A stretch of DNA of 64,000 nt from NCBI RefSeq assembly GCF_036924745.1, contig NZ_JAZHSD010000001.1, positions 1,364,001 through 1,428,000 of the forward strand, written 5' to 3'. Every line of letters begins with the position of its first letter. The stretch's first letter is position 1. The notes beneath the pieces were generated by a model, which did no database searches, was not told the origin of the DNA, and saw only the letters and a list, made by a program, of their open reading frames with translations. This stretch comes from Bradyrhizobium sp. AZCC 1693 (lineage in GTDB: Bacteria > Pseudomonadota > Alphaproteobacteria > Rhizobiales > Xanthobacteraceae). The translations under genes and the position numbers were made by a program. Of this stretch, positions 1 to 7,710 are shown piece after piece.

Positions 1-1383
1 GTTCGGCGGCGGCGCCACATAGCGCGGAGGCCGCACATAGACCGGTATCGGCACAAAGATCGGCTGCGGCAGGATGAACAGCCCGATCGGTGGCGGCGGC
101 GGTTCCAGCACCACGAAATCGTCCGGCGGCGGCGGCAGGTAATAGACCGGCGCCGGTGGCGGCGGGACAAAATCGAACTCGGGATCGCCGAAGGCCAGCA
201 CGGGACGATCGACATAGATGAACTCTTCCGGCGGCGGCGGCGGCACGTCGTAGTCGATGACGTCAAATGTCGGCGGCGGCTCGATCGGCGCGGTGAGAAT
301 GGCGAGACGACGGCGCGCATCGGCCGCATGAGGCCCGTTCGGGTAGCGCCGCAGATACGACCAATAGGCGTTCGGGGTATCGGCGCGGTAAGTGCGGCGC
401 CACGTGATGGCTTCGCGCCGCGCCGCCGCGATCGCCCTCACCCGCTTGGCCATCGGATCGTCGGGATAAGCGCCGAGAAAATCCTCATAGCCCTGCAGCG
501 TGTCGCGCTCCAGCACCTGCGCGTAGGCGTCCTGCACACCGAGTTCGCGGATCGGCTTGCTGCGGACGGCGGCGACCTGATCCGCCGACGGCTGCGCCGG
601 CGCATCCGGTGCGCGCTCGAAGAACGTGAAGGCCGCGTCGACCTTCTGGCTGTCCCAAGGCACCTGCGCGCCCTTGCTGGCTTCGTTCACGCGAAGCCGC
701 AGGCGATTGAAGACTTCCGGCAGCGGCAAGCCGCCGGTCCGGATCATCTCGGCCAGCGACTGGGCGTAGATGCCATACGGCCCCTGCTCGGCCGGCGCCA
801 CGGTTCCGGGCGCGGCGTTGAACGCGATCAGCATATGCGGGTCCGCCTCGACCAGCGCGAGACCGCTTGCGATCTGGCCGCTGACGAACGGCTGCTGCCG
901 CGCCGCGTCCAGCACGACAATTCCGGCCTTCAGCGGCAGCGAGGCGAGTTGACGGATGTAGTCACCGGTCCGCAGCGCCTCGATCGGAACGTCGGAATCG
1001 CGGTTGATCGCGGAATCGACCGGCACGAAATAGTTCTCGCCAGCCAATTGCAGCCCGTAACCGGCCAGATACACCATCGCGACCGTGTCCGGCCCCGAGC
1101 TTTCGGCTTTCTGGATGAAGTCGCGAAAACTCTTGCGCAGTGTGTCGCCATCGAGATCGCGGGCGCCGATCACGTCGAAGCCGGCCGCCTGCAAGGTCTG
1201 CGCGATCAAGCCGGCATCGTTTGCCGCCGTCGCCAGCGGCGATTTCGCATAGGCGGCGTTGCCGACCACCAGCGCGATGCGCTTTTCCGGCTGCTGCGCG
1301 GCGGCGGTGTTCAAATGTCCAGCCAGTCCGGACATCACGACCAGACACATCGAGAAGATCGACAAACTTCTTGCTAACCGCAT
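1..1383 (-). CDS. Secreted caspase-fold (peptidase C14-like) protein, probably catalytically dead; 3' end outside window
   Basis: The frame opens at an ATG at 1383 and runs off the left edge (461 codons visible). Residues 1-30 look like a signal peptide ending in AAAQQ. Residues 34-165 have the layout of the bacterial caspase/metacaspase domain: RIALVVGNAAY, a segment matching the His strand, ENYFVPVD, and the strand that normally carries the nucleophile. Where the family has GHG the protein reads YLAGYGLQ, with Tyr109 at the His position. Where the family has LDACR it reads LDAARQQPF, with Ala161 at the Cys position. Both dyad residues are therefore replaced. The middle part (about residues 240-350) is helical and TPR-like in character, and the visible C-terminal 100 residues are rich in PPPP runs. 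I infer a periplasmic binding or scaffold role rather than proteolysis. The fold call is fairly sure; the role is unknown. Confidence 0.8.
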   Translation of the reverse strand, partial: MRLARSLSIFSMCLVVMSGLAGHLNTAAAQQPEKRIALVVGNAAYAKSPLATAANDAGLIAQTLQAAGFDVIGARDLDGDTLRKSFRDFIQKAESSGPDTVAMVYLAGYGLQLAGENYFVPVDSAINRDSDVPIEALRTGDYIRQLASLPLKAGIVVLDAARQQPFVSGQIASGLALVEADPHMLIAFNAAPGTVAPAEQGPYGIYAQSLAEMIRTGGLPLPEVFNRLRLRVNEASKGAQVPWDSQKVDAAFTFFERAPDAPAQPSADQVAAVRSKPIRELGVQDAYAQVLERDTLQGYEDFLGAYPDDPMAKRVRAIAAARREAITWRRTYRADTPNAYWSYLRRYPNGPHAADARRRLAILTAPIEPPPTFDVIDYDVPPPPPEEFIYVDRPVLAFGDPEFDFVPPPPAPVYYLPPPPDDFVVLEPPPPPIGLFILPQPIFVPIPVYVRPPRYVAPPPN

Positions 1384-1646
1384 GGTTTCCACCCTGTCGC
1401 CGCCCAAGCGCCGCATGGAACGCGCGTTAAGATGAACATGTCTTGAACAATTGCGCTCTCAGCAAGGCATTGCGCGGTCAAATCGCGCCTTGTGTCCCCG
1501 CTCCGCCCGGTTCCTGCACCGAAATTCACATTGTCGCGGTCGCCTGGCGGGCGTATCCTCTTGTCTTAATCGTGTTCGCCCGCATCGTGAGGCGACTGCG
1601 CGAGTTCCTCCCGGTGTGCGGATTGCCCAGCAATGGAGGAACTGCC

Positions 1647-2114
1647 ATGACCGTTTCCCCGACCTTGCAAAAATATCTGGATCAGAGCGTCACTTACGAC
1701 CTGATCCCCCACGCCCCTACCATGTCATCGACGCGCACAGCCGAGGCTTGCCACGTGCCGGGCGAGGCGCTGGCCAAGGCCGTCGTGCTGCGCCGTGACG
1801 GCGGTTACATGATGGCCGTTCTTCCGGCCTCCCATCACCTGCATCTGTCGGCGCTGAAAAGTCAGCTCGGCCACAAGGTTGATCTGGCGAGCGAAGAAGA
1901 AATCGAGCGCCTGTTCGAGGACTGTGACCGCGGGGCCGTACCGCCGCTCGGTGAATGCTACGGGCTGGACGTTATCATCGACGACAGCATCGATGCGCAG
2001 CGGCACGTCTATATGGAAAGCGGCGATCACGCCACGCTGATCCGCATGGAAGGCGAGCAATTCGCGCGACTGACGGCGAAGGCCTGGCGCGGCCACTTCA
2101 GCACGCACGATTGA
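1647..2114 (+). CDS. YbaK/EbsC-family aminoacyl-tRNA deacylase domain protein
   Basis: A 155-residue protein starting at ATG 1647 behind GGAGGA at 1635-1640; an in-frame upstream extension to 1443 has no such site and unlike composition. It is a single YbaK/PrdX-type domain: an N-terminal helix (TLQKYLDQ), then EALAKAVVLRRDGGYMMAVL, where Lys and the beta strand form the usual core, SQLGHKVDLASEEEIERLF, and a C-terminal strand-helix ending GEQFARLT. Family members hydrolyse mischarged tRNAs such as Cys- or Ala-tRNA(Pro). Free-standing versions in rhizobia are mostly untested, so the substrate is open. The gene is monocistronic, divergent from the caspase-like gene and convergent with the CBS protein across a shared hairpin. 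Confidence 0.8.
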   Translation: MTVSPTLQKYLDQSVTYDLIPHAPTMSSTRTAEACHVPGEALAKAVVLRRDGGYMMAVLPASHHLHLSALKSQLGHKVDLASEEEIERLFEDCDRGAVPPLGECYGLDVIIDDSIDAQRHVYMESGDHATLIRMEGEQFARLTAKAWRGHFSTHD

Positions 2115-2135
2115 AGCCGCTCGATCCCGTCGGCG

Positions 2136-2159
2136 GCCCGCGTCGATTTCGACGCGGGC
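2136..2159. terminator. Bidirectional stem-loop between convergent genes
   Basis: A perfect 10-bp stem (GCCCGCGTCG / CGACGCGGGC) with an ATTT loop sits between the stop codons of the YbaK-type gene and the CBS gene. The T-run on either side is weak (GTTATT), so it may be an mRNA 3'-end stabiliser as much as an intrinsic terminator. Confidence 0.6.
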
Positions 2160-2192
2160 GTTATTGCTCGTTAGCGCGAGGGCTGCCGCGCG

Positions 2193-2621
2193 TCAGTGAT
2201 GGGCCGCAACGCTCTTCACGTACTCGGACACCAAATCACCTGATGTAGCATGGCTAGAATGGCTGATGTCACCCAGGCTGATCATGCCGACCATCCGCTT
2301 GCTCTTGTTGATCACCGGTAACCTGCGGACCTTCAGCGTCTCCATGTGATGCACCGCTTTCGCAAGATCATCGTCCTCCCGGCAGCAGTGGATGCCGTCG
2401 GTCATGACGTCGCGCGCCTTGGCGCGGCTGGCATCGAAACCGTTGCCAGCAAGCCCTTTGCAGACGATGTCGCGATCGGTCACCATTCCGACCAGCTTGT
2501 CGTCCTCTCCGATCGGAATGCAGCCGATATCGTGCGCTCGCATCAGTTTGGCGATTTCAGTGATGGGCGTGTCGGGGCTGACCCAGTCGACGCCCTTGTG
2601 CATTGCGTCTTTGACTTTCAT
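2193..2621 (-). CDS. Tandem CBS-domain protein
   Basis: A 142-residue cytoplasmic protein made of one CBS pair (Bateman module). The first CBS is about residues 1-60 (MKVKDAMHKGVDWVSPDTPI... VGMVTDRDIVCKGL) and the second about 70-130 (ARDVMTDGIHCCREDDDL... MVGMISLGDI). The VTDRDI and ISLGDI segments are the conserved adenosine-ligand-binding strands. CBS pairs sense AMP/ATP or similar nucleotides; stand-alone ones of this size are often stress or redox associated, but no partner is encoded next to it. Start at ATG 2621 is supported by GGAG nine bases upstream. It is transcribed alone, downstream of the aldehyde dehydrogenase on the same strand. Confidence 0.85.
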   Translation of the reverse strand: MKVKDAMHKGVDWVSPDTPITEIAKLMRAHDIGCIPIGEDDKLVGMVTDRDIVCKGLAGNGFDASRAKARDVMTDGIHCCREDDDLAKAVHHMETLKVRRLPVINKSKRMVGMISLGDISHSSHATSGDLVSEYVKSVAAHH

Positions 2622-2761
2622 GGCGGATCTCCGTTGCTGCGATTTCAGGTGGAATTCACGTGATGCAGAACAGTTCCCCCTTTGGCGCGATTATACGACG
2701 GATCGGGCACGACGGCATCGCAAAAAAGCAATGATAATTTCTTGAAATTGGCGTTGGCGTC

Positions 2762-2794
2762 GTTGCGCGCGGCTTGAAGCGGCCCGCGCGCAAC
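2762..2794 (-). terminator. Stem-loop downstream of aldehyde dehydrogenase
   Basis: Inverted repeat with 11-bp arms (GTTGCGCGCGG / CCGCGCGCAAC) separated by 11 bases, 22 bases past the aldehyde dehydrogenase stop. No T-run follows on the minus strand, so it is only a candidate transcript end or stabiliser. Confidence 0.4.
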
Positions 2795-2815
2795 GCTGTC
2801 GCAAGTCAGAACAGA

Positions 2816-4333
2816 TCAGAAGAAACCAAGCTTCTTCGGGCTGTAGCTGACCAGGAGGTTCTTGGTCTGCTGGTAATGATCCAGCATCATCTTGTGGGTC
2901 TCCCGGCCGACACCCGATTGCTTGTAACCGCCGAACGCGGCGTGCGCCGGATAGGCATGGTAGCAATTGGTCCAGACCCGACCCGCCTGGATGGCGCGGC
3001 CGAAGCGGTACAGCCGGCTCGCATCCCGGCTCCAGATACCGGCGCCGAGGCCGTAGAGCGTGTCGTTGGCGATCGAGAGCGCCTCGTCGTCATCCTTGAA
3101 GGTTGTGACCGAAACCACGGGCCCGAAAATCTCCTCCTGGAACACCCGCATCTTGTTGTTGCCCCGGAACACCGTCGGCTTGACGTAGAAGCCGCCGGAA
3201 AGGTCGCCCGGCAGTTCGTTGCGCGCGCCGCCGGTCAGCACCTGCGCGCCCTCCTCGCGGCCGATGTCGATATAGGACAGGATCTTCTGCATCTGCTCGG
3301 AGGACGCCTGCGCGCCGATCATGGTGGCCGGATCGAGCGGATCGCCCTGGACGATAGCCTCGACGCGTTTCAAGGCCCGTTCCATGAAGCGGTCGAAGAT
3401 CTTTTCGTGGATCAGTGCGCGGCTCGGACAGGTGCAGACCTCGCCCTGGTTGAACGCGAACATGACGAAGCCTTCGATCGCCTTGTCGAAGAAATCGTCA
3501 TCCTCGGCCAAGACGTCATCGAAGAAGATGTTGGGCGACTTGCCGCCGAGTTCGAGCGTCACCGGAATCAGGTTCTGGCTGGCATACTGCATGATCAGCC
3601 GGCCCGTCGACGTCTCGCCGGTGAAGGCGATCTTGGAAATGCGCGGCGATGAGGCCAGAGGCTTGCCGGCCTCGAGGCCAAAGCCGTTGACGATATTCAG
3701 CACGCCCGGCGGCAAAAGGTCGCCGATCAGGCCTGCCCACACCATGATCGCCGCCGGGGTCTGTTCGGCCGGTTTCAGCACGACGCAGTTTCCGGCGGCC
3801 AGCGCCGGCGCCAGCTTCCAGCACGCCATCAGCAGCGGAAAGTTCCACGGAATGATCTGGCCGACGACGCCGAGCGGCTCGTGGAAATGATAGGCGACGG
3901 TGTCGTGGTCGATTTCGGAAAGGCCGCCTTCCTGGGCGCGGATGGCGCCGGCGAAGTAGCGGAAATGATCGATGGCGAGCGGCACGTCGGCCGCGGTGGT
4001 CTCGCGGATCGGCTTGCCGTTGTCCCAGGTCTCGGCGAGCGCGAGCAAGTCGAGGTTTTCCTCCATGCGGTCGGCGATGCGGTTCAGGATCAGCGCGCGC
4101 TCGGCGACGCTGGTGCGGCCCCAGGCTTCCTTGGCGGCGTGGGCGGCGTCGAGCGCGTCTTCGATGTCGTTGGCATCGGAGCGCGCGATCTCGCAAAGCA
4201 GCCGGCCGTTCACCGGCGAGAAATTCTCGAAATAGCGGCCCGAGCGCGGCTCGGCCCATTTTCCGTTGATGTAGTTCCCGTATCGCCTTTCGAACGGGGC
4301 CTTCGCAGTTCGTGAAAATTCGACCTTGTTCAT
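2816..4333 (-). CDS. NAD-dependent aldehyde dehydrogenase (acetaldehyde/AldB-ExaC type)
   Basis: A 505-residue full-length ALDH-superfamily enzyme oxidising an aldehyde to the acid with NAD+. Visible landmarks: the IIPWNFPL nucleotide-site strand (160-167), FTGETSTG (237-244, glycine loop), general base Glu261 in LELGGKSPN, and catalytic Cys300 in [11 protein letters not shown], a context typical of the AldB/ExaC acetaldehyde group, which often act with alcohol dehydrogenases. ATG 4333 has GAGGA eleven bases upstream. The next gene upstream on the same strand encodes a GAF-Fis regulator of the AcoR family, which commonly controls such enzymes; a palindrome lies between them. The physiological substrate is probably acetaldehyde or another short aldehyde (inference). 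Confidence 0.9.
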   Translation of the reverse strand: MNKVEFSRTAKAPFERRYGNYINGKWAEPRSGRYFENFSPVNGRLLCEIARSDANDIEDALDAAHAAKEAWGRTSVAERALILNRIADRMEENLDLLALAETWDNGKPIRETTAADVPLAIDHFRYFAGAIRAQEGGLSEIDHDTVAYHFHEPLGVVGQIIPWNFPLLMACWKLAPALAAGNCVVLKPAEQTPAAIMVWAGLIGDLLPPGVLNIVNGFGLEAGKPLASSPRISKIAFTGETSTGRLIMQYASQNLIPVTLELGGKSPNIFFDDVLAEDDDFFDKAIEGFVMFAFNQGEVCTCPSRALIHEKIFDRFMERALKRVEAIVQGDPLDPATMIGAQASSEQMQKILSYIDIGREEGAQVLTGGARNELPGDLSGGFYVKPTVFRGNNKMRVFQEEIFGPVVSVTTFKDDDEALSIANDTLYGLGAGIWSRDASRLYRFGRAIQAGRVWTNCYHAYPAHAAFGGYKQSGVGRETHKMMLDHYQQTKNLLVSYSPKKLGFF

Positions 4334-4434
4334 GGCTGTTCCTCGCTATGGCGTCGCTGGATGCGGCGCTCGGGAAAACCATGGCGAAGGCGGGCTTTAC
4401 TGTCTGCCCGTCGAATCCTGATCGCGGGCGCGTG

Positions 4435-4452
4435 TGTCGCAGAACTGCGACA
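4435..4452. promoter_or_regulatory. Palindromic operator candidate upstream of aldehyde dehydrogenase
   Basis: TGTCGCAGAACTGCGACA: two perfect 8-bp arms around AA, 102 bases upstream of the dehydrogenase ATG and just after the stop codon of the Fis-type regulator gene. Fis-type HTH regulators bind inverted repeats of this size. I saw no -24/-12 sigma-54 promoter between it and the start codon. Confidence 0.6.
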
Positions 4453-4469
4453 GTGGATCGGACAAACCG

Positions 4470-5441
4470 TCAATGCGCGCGATTGAGCTCCAGGCGCCGC
4501 AGCTTTCGGTGCAGCGTGGCGCGGCTGATGCCCAGCGCCTCGGCTGCGGCCGAAACGTTGCCGTCGCTGCGCGCCAGAGCCCGTTGGACGGCTGCCCGCT
4601 CGGCCTGGTCGAGATCTCGCGCCGGGCTGGACGCGCCGCCGAGCAGATCCGCCGCCGGCAACGGCTTCTTGAGAAAATTCCGCGTCACGCCAAGCGCCAC
4701 GCGCGCCGACCGCGTCGCGCCGATGACGAGGTCGTCGGCATCGACCGCGATGAACCCGCCGCCGCCACGGTTAATATCGGGCGCGAACAGAAAGCGAGCG
4801 TTCGGAAACGCGAGCCGGAAGTTCTCCATCTCGATCCGGCGGGCGGCATCGCCGACGGCGACCGCAATGAGATTGACGAAACCTTCCGTGAGGTCGGCGC
4901 GGCAAGATGATACGTCGAGGGCTGCGGCCAGCCTGCCCTCGTGATCGTAGATCGGCGCCGACGTGCAGCTCAGAAGCGTGTTGCGCGCGTAGAAATGCTG
5001 GTCGCGATGGACGGTGAGCGCGCGTTGCTCGGCCAGACACGTTCCGATGCCGTTGGTGCCCTCGCACTCCTCGCTCCAGACCGTTGCGGTCCACAAGCCC
5101 CACGCCTTGAACGTCTCGTTATCGGACGCGGCGCCACGCCGGTCGACCGGCACGCCGTTGCGGTCGGCCAGCAGCACGCAGCAGCCGACGCCGCCGACCG
5201 CGAGAAACAGCCGGTCGAGGTTGGATTGCGCGGCCCGGAGCAGCGGCTCGATTTGCTGCCGCGCCAATTCGAATTCGGCCTGGCTCAACCGGCGCGGCAG
5301 GTTGCATTCGGCGGGGTCGAGGCGATGAAAATTGGATGACCGGCGCCAGGACGCGACGACGGCGGATGTTGCGGCCGAGCCACGCGCGACCGTCGCCTGC
5401 ACCTGATCGGCATGGTGTTTGGTGGTCTGCGCCACGCTCAT
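4470..5441 (-). CDS. AcoR-type GAF / Fis-HTH regulator lacking the AAA+ domain
   Basis: About 323 residues. The N-terminal two thirds match the sensory part of AcoR/DhaR regulators: a helical RR-S motif (VVASWRRSSNFHRLD) followed by a GAF domain with WSEECEGTNGIGTCLAE, the signature of that family. The last 50 residues form a Fis-type HTH (GNVSAAAEALGISRATLHRK). The sigma-54-interacting AAA+ ATPase that normally lies between them (about 230 residues, GAFTGA motif) is absent; GAF leads straight to the HTH through a short linker. ATG 5441 touches a GGGAGG, so GTG 5435 (seven-base spacing) may be the real start. Probably controls the downstream dehydrogenase; without AAA+ it should act with ordinary sigma factors or as a repressor (inference). 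Confidence 0.8.
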   Translation of the reverse strand: MSVAQTTKHHADQVQATVARGSAATSAVVASWRRSSNFHRLDPAECNLPRRLSQAEFELARQQIEPLLRAAQSNLDRLFLAVGGVGCCVLLADRNGVPVDRRGAASDNETFKAWGLWTATVWSEECEGTNGIGTCLAEQRALTVHRDQHFYARNTLLSCTSAPIYDHEGRLAAALDVSSCRADLTEGFVNLIAVAVGDAARRIEMENFRLAFPNARFLFAPDINRGGGGFIAVDADDLVIGATRSARVALGVTRNFLKKPLPAADLLGGASSPARDLDQAERAAVQRALARSDGNVSAAAEALGISRATLHRKLRRLELNRAH

Positions 5442-5484
5442 TCCTCCCGCGCAGCAAGATATTCGGCCCGGGGCGGTGGGCGAA

Positions 5485-5498
5485 TTGATCCAGATCAA
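5485..5498. promoter_or_regulatory. FNR/FixK-type box upstream of the GAF-Fis regulator
   Basis: TTGATCCAGATCAA is a perfect match to the CRP/FNR-class anaerobic consensus TTGAT-N4-ATCAA used by FixK2 and FnrN in rhizobia. It lies 44-57 bases upstream of the regulator start, a position compatible with activation. This suggests low-oxygen control of the regulator and indirectly of the aldehyde dehydrogenase. Confidence 0.65.
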
Positions 5499-5616
5499 GC
5501 GCGCGCGACGTTACCTCGCCCCGCTTCCCCGTCTCAAGCCGGCAACGAAATGATGCTGACATGTTTTGGCAGCATGCCCTGATAGACTTTAGTCGGCTTG
5601 GTAACGGGACGGATCA

Positions 5617-6010
5617 ATGTCGCGCGCGCAGCGCCTGCTCGATCTCATTCAGCTTTTGCGTGGCTATCGGCGTCCGGTCAGCGGCGCGGTACTGGCCGAG
5701 GCGCTCGGGATTTCGCTGCGCACGCTCTACCGCGACATCGAAACACTCAATGCGCAGGGCGCGCGGATCGATGCCGAGGCGGCGATACGTCGGGCCTCCT
5801 GATCGGGCCGGGAAAAGCATCGCCACCGGCGATGCCGAACTGCCGGTCATTCGCCAGGCGATCCGGACCGAGCGCAAGTTGCGCATCTTCTATCAGGACG
5901 GCAGCGGACGCAGTTCAAAGCGCAACATCTGGCCTTTTGCGCTGGGCTTTTTCGAACGGGAGCTCGGCGGCCCTTCGGGTTTCCGCAGCGCCGCACTCCC
6001 TGGCTTGCGG
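5617..6010 (+). pseudogene. Collapsed YafY-type (HTH_11 + WYL) transcriptional regulator
   Basis: From ATG 5617 the sequence encodes an intact N-terminal winged helix (MSRAQRLLDLIQLLRGYRRP... LGISLRTLYRDIETL), typical of YafY/DeoR-like WYL regulators. It stops after about 60 residues at 5802. The start of the WYL region reappears in another frame: LPVIRQAIRTERKLRI and WPFALGFFERE, at roughly 5845-5965. The spacer joining the two domains (normally about 60-70 residues) and the last part of the WYL domain are missing. This means at least one internal deletion plus a frame change, with the 3' end lost where it meets the convergent lipoprotein gene. Clearly nonfunctional as a full regulator; a stand-alone 61-residue HTH peptide could still be made. 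Confidence 0.8.
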
Positions 6011-6011
6011 A

Positions 6012-6539
6012 CTAATCTGCCAATTGCAGCTCCGCGAGCATCGTTCTCGCGGCCGGCTCGTCCATCGGAATAAATTCGCCCGGCCCGAGATTATCGCTTC
6101 CGGACGTTGCGACAGCCGCAACCGCCACGCCGGCCAATCCCCCGACCAGTGACATTCCCGACACCGCATCATGCCTCGCGCTCGACTTGACGAGAAAGAA
6201 ATAGGTACGGCCAGGCGCCGTGGTGAAGTCACGCCTGGTCTCGCCCGGAAACAGCGTTTCGCTCGCGACAAGCTGATGCGGACCTGCCGGGAGATCGGCA
6301 TAGGCGTAGGTGCCTACCAGCACCTTGCCCATCGGCCTGCCATCCACCCTCACCTCACAGGCACAAATGGCCATGGATAGCCCGTCGCGCTTTTTTTGAA
6401 GCACCACCACTCGGGACTGCCCCGGTTTCGGCGGCCCGATCTTTTGCGAGATCGCCGCATAGTCGGTTCCGACCTTGGCTGTCATGCAGCCCGACAACAG
6501 CAACGCACCCGACAGCAACGCAATTCCACGCCCCAACAT
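6012..6539 (-). CDS. DUF2846-type outer/periplasmic lipoprotein
   Basis: A 175-residue lipoprotein. Start at ATG 6539 gives a classic signal: MLGRGIALLSGALLLSGCM, with lipobox LLSGC and Cys18 as the acylated residue; the in-frame upstream ATG at 6596 would spoil it. A G-rich Shine-Dalgarno stretch (GGGGG) lies just upstream. The mature part resembles DUF2846: VVVLQKKRDG, EVRVDGRPMGKVLVGTYAYADLPAGPHQL and a hydrophobic, glycine-rich C-terminal stretch (SLVGGLAGVAVAAVA). Related proteins are carbohydrate-binding-like beta domains of unknown role. The gene is convergent with the regulator remnant, and its stop lies at the break point of that pseudogene. Confidence 0.75.
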   Translation of the reverse strand: MLGRGIALLSGALLLSGCMTAKVGTDYAAISQKIGPPKPGQSRVVVLQKKRDGLSMAICACEVRVDGRPMGKVLVGTYAYADLPAGPHQLVASETLFPGETRRDFTTAPGRTYFFLVKSSARHDAVSGMSLVGGLAGVAVAAVATSGSDNLGPGEFIPMDEPAARTMLAELQLAD

Positions 6540-6757
6540 AACGCCCCCAAAACTTTCCCCTGAAAGGGCATAGCCGGGAACACGGTGAGGTTGCAATAGA
6601 ACTTCGTTTGGTTTGGAGGCTCAGATGAATTGGAGCGGCACCAGAGAACCGCGAGGGAACGGATGACGGCGAGAATTTGCAGCTTCTTCCCTGGCGTGAC
6701 CACGCCCAACACTGTGCTGGGCGCGGCGGCGCGCGCGTCGCGCCCCGTCCAGTCTGG

Positions 6758-7492
6758 TCAACTCAACAGCTCAACCTTGCCGGTTGCAAGCCGGTAGATG
6801 CCGCCGACCACTTTGAGCTTGTTCTGCTCGACGGCTGCGTTGAGGATCGGTGCGGCCGATTTCAGCTTAGCGACGTTATCAATCACGTTCTGGCGGATGG
6901 CGTTGTCGAGCGCATTTCCGCTCTGCTGTGCTGACGCCTTCACCGAGGGCGCAATCGCGGCCACGAGAGACGGAATGTGTCCCGGCGGCGGCTTGTTGTC
7001 CTTCAGAGATTTGATCGTCGCGTCGACCGCACCGCAATTGTCGTGACCAAGCACCAGGATCAGCGGCGTGCCAAGCACGGCGACGGTGTATTCCATGCTG
7101 GCAACCGTATCATCATTAGCGAAATTGCCGGCCACGCGGCAGACGAACAAGTCACCGCGAGCGCTATCGAAGGCATATTCGGGCGCTATGCGCGAATCCG
7201 CACAGCTCAGAACGGCCGCGTAAGGGTTCTGACCTCCAACCAATACTTCCCTTTCATGCTTGAAGTCGTGACGCCGCGATGTGCCGTCAACATAGCGCGC
7301 ATTTCCTTCCATCAATTTCTTGAGGGCGGCATCCGGCGACAACACGTTCTGCGGCTTAGGAGGGGTCTTCGTATCCTTGGCGTTAGCTGCGTCGGCGAGC
7401 ATCAGCCCAAGCGCCGAGGCCGCGAAAAGAACTACGGAACGCCGCGAGGGCGCCGTCGGATGAAGCTGATTTGAGACGCATTTTTCGCACAT
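6758..7492 (-). CDS. Exported beta-class carbonic anhydrase
   Basis: About 244 residues from ATG 7492, which has AAGGA upstream; the longer in-frame start at 7549 gives an implausible Arg-rich leader. Interconverts CO2 and bicarbonate. Zinc ligands and dyad are visible: Cys97, Asp99 and Arg101 in CADSR, His150 and Cys153 in GHDNCGAV. The N-terminus (SRRSVVLFAASALGLMLADAANA) looks like a Tat signal peptide, which implies export of the folded zinc enzyme to the periplasm. Most beta-CAs are cytoplasmic; exported ones are known in alphaproteobacteria and may aid CO2 capture or pH control. Transcribed alone, downstream of dnaE on the same strand. Confidence 0.9.
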   Translation of the reverse strand: MCEKCVSNQLHPTAPSRRSVVLFAASALGLMLADAANAKDTKTPPKPQNVLSPDAALKKLMEGNARYVDGTSRRHDFKHEREVLVGGQNPYAAVLSCADSRIAPEYAFDSARGDLFVCRVAGNFANDDTVASMEYTVAVLGTPLILVLGHDNCGAVDATIKSLKDNKPPPGHIPSLVAAIAPSVKASAQQSGNALDNAIRQNVIDNVAKLKSAAPILNAAVEQNKLKVVGGIYRLATGKVELLS

Positions 7493-7710
7493 TGCACTTT
7501 TCCTTTGCGGCTTGCGGCGTCCGTGTCGCCGACGCCTGATCCGACACAACGGCTATGATTGCGCGGCGAAACTTTCAGGTTGGTTAAGCTTTGGCTCTAT
7601 AGGCCGCCGTAACAGACGCGAGGAATCCCGCGCACGATCAACGATTGGCGGAGGCGAATTCTCTGCCCGACTTCGCGAAGATGTTGGCGTGCGCCATATC
7701 CAGGCGTTGG

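Noticed and set aside
328..1377. Long plus-strand frame opposite the caspase-fold gene
   Set aside because: Arg/His-rich shadow; the minus frame has a signal peptide and recognisable domain.
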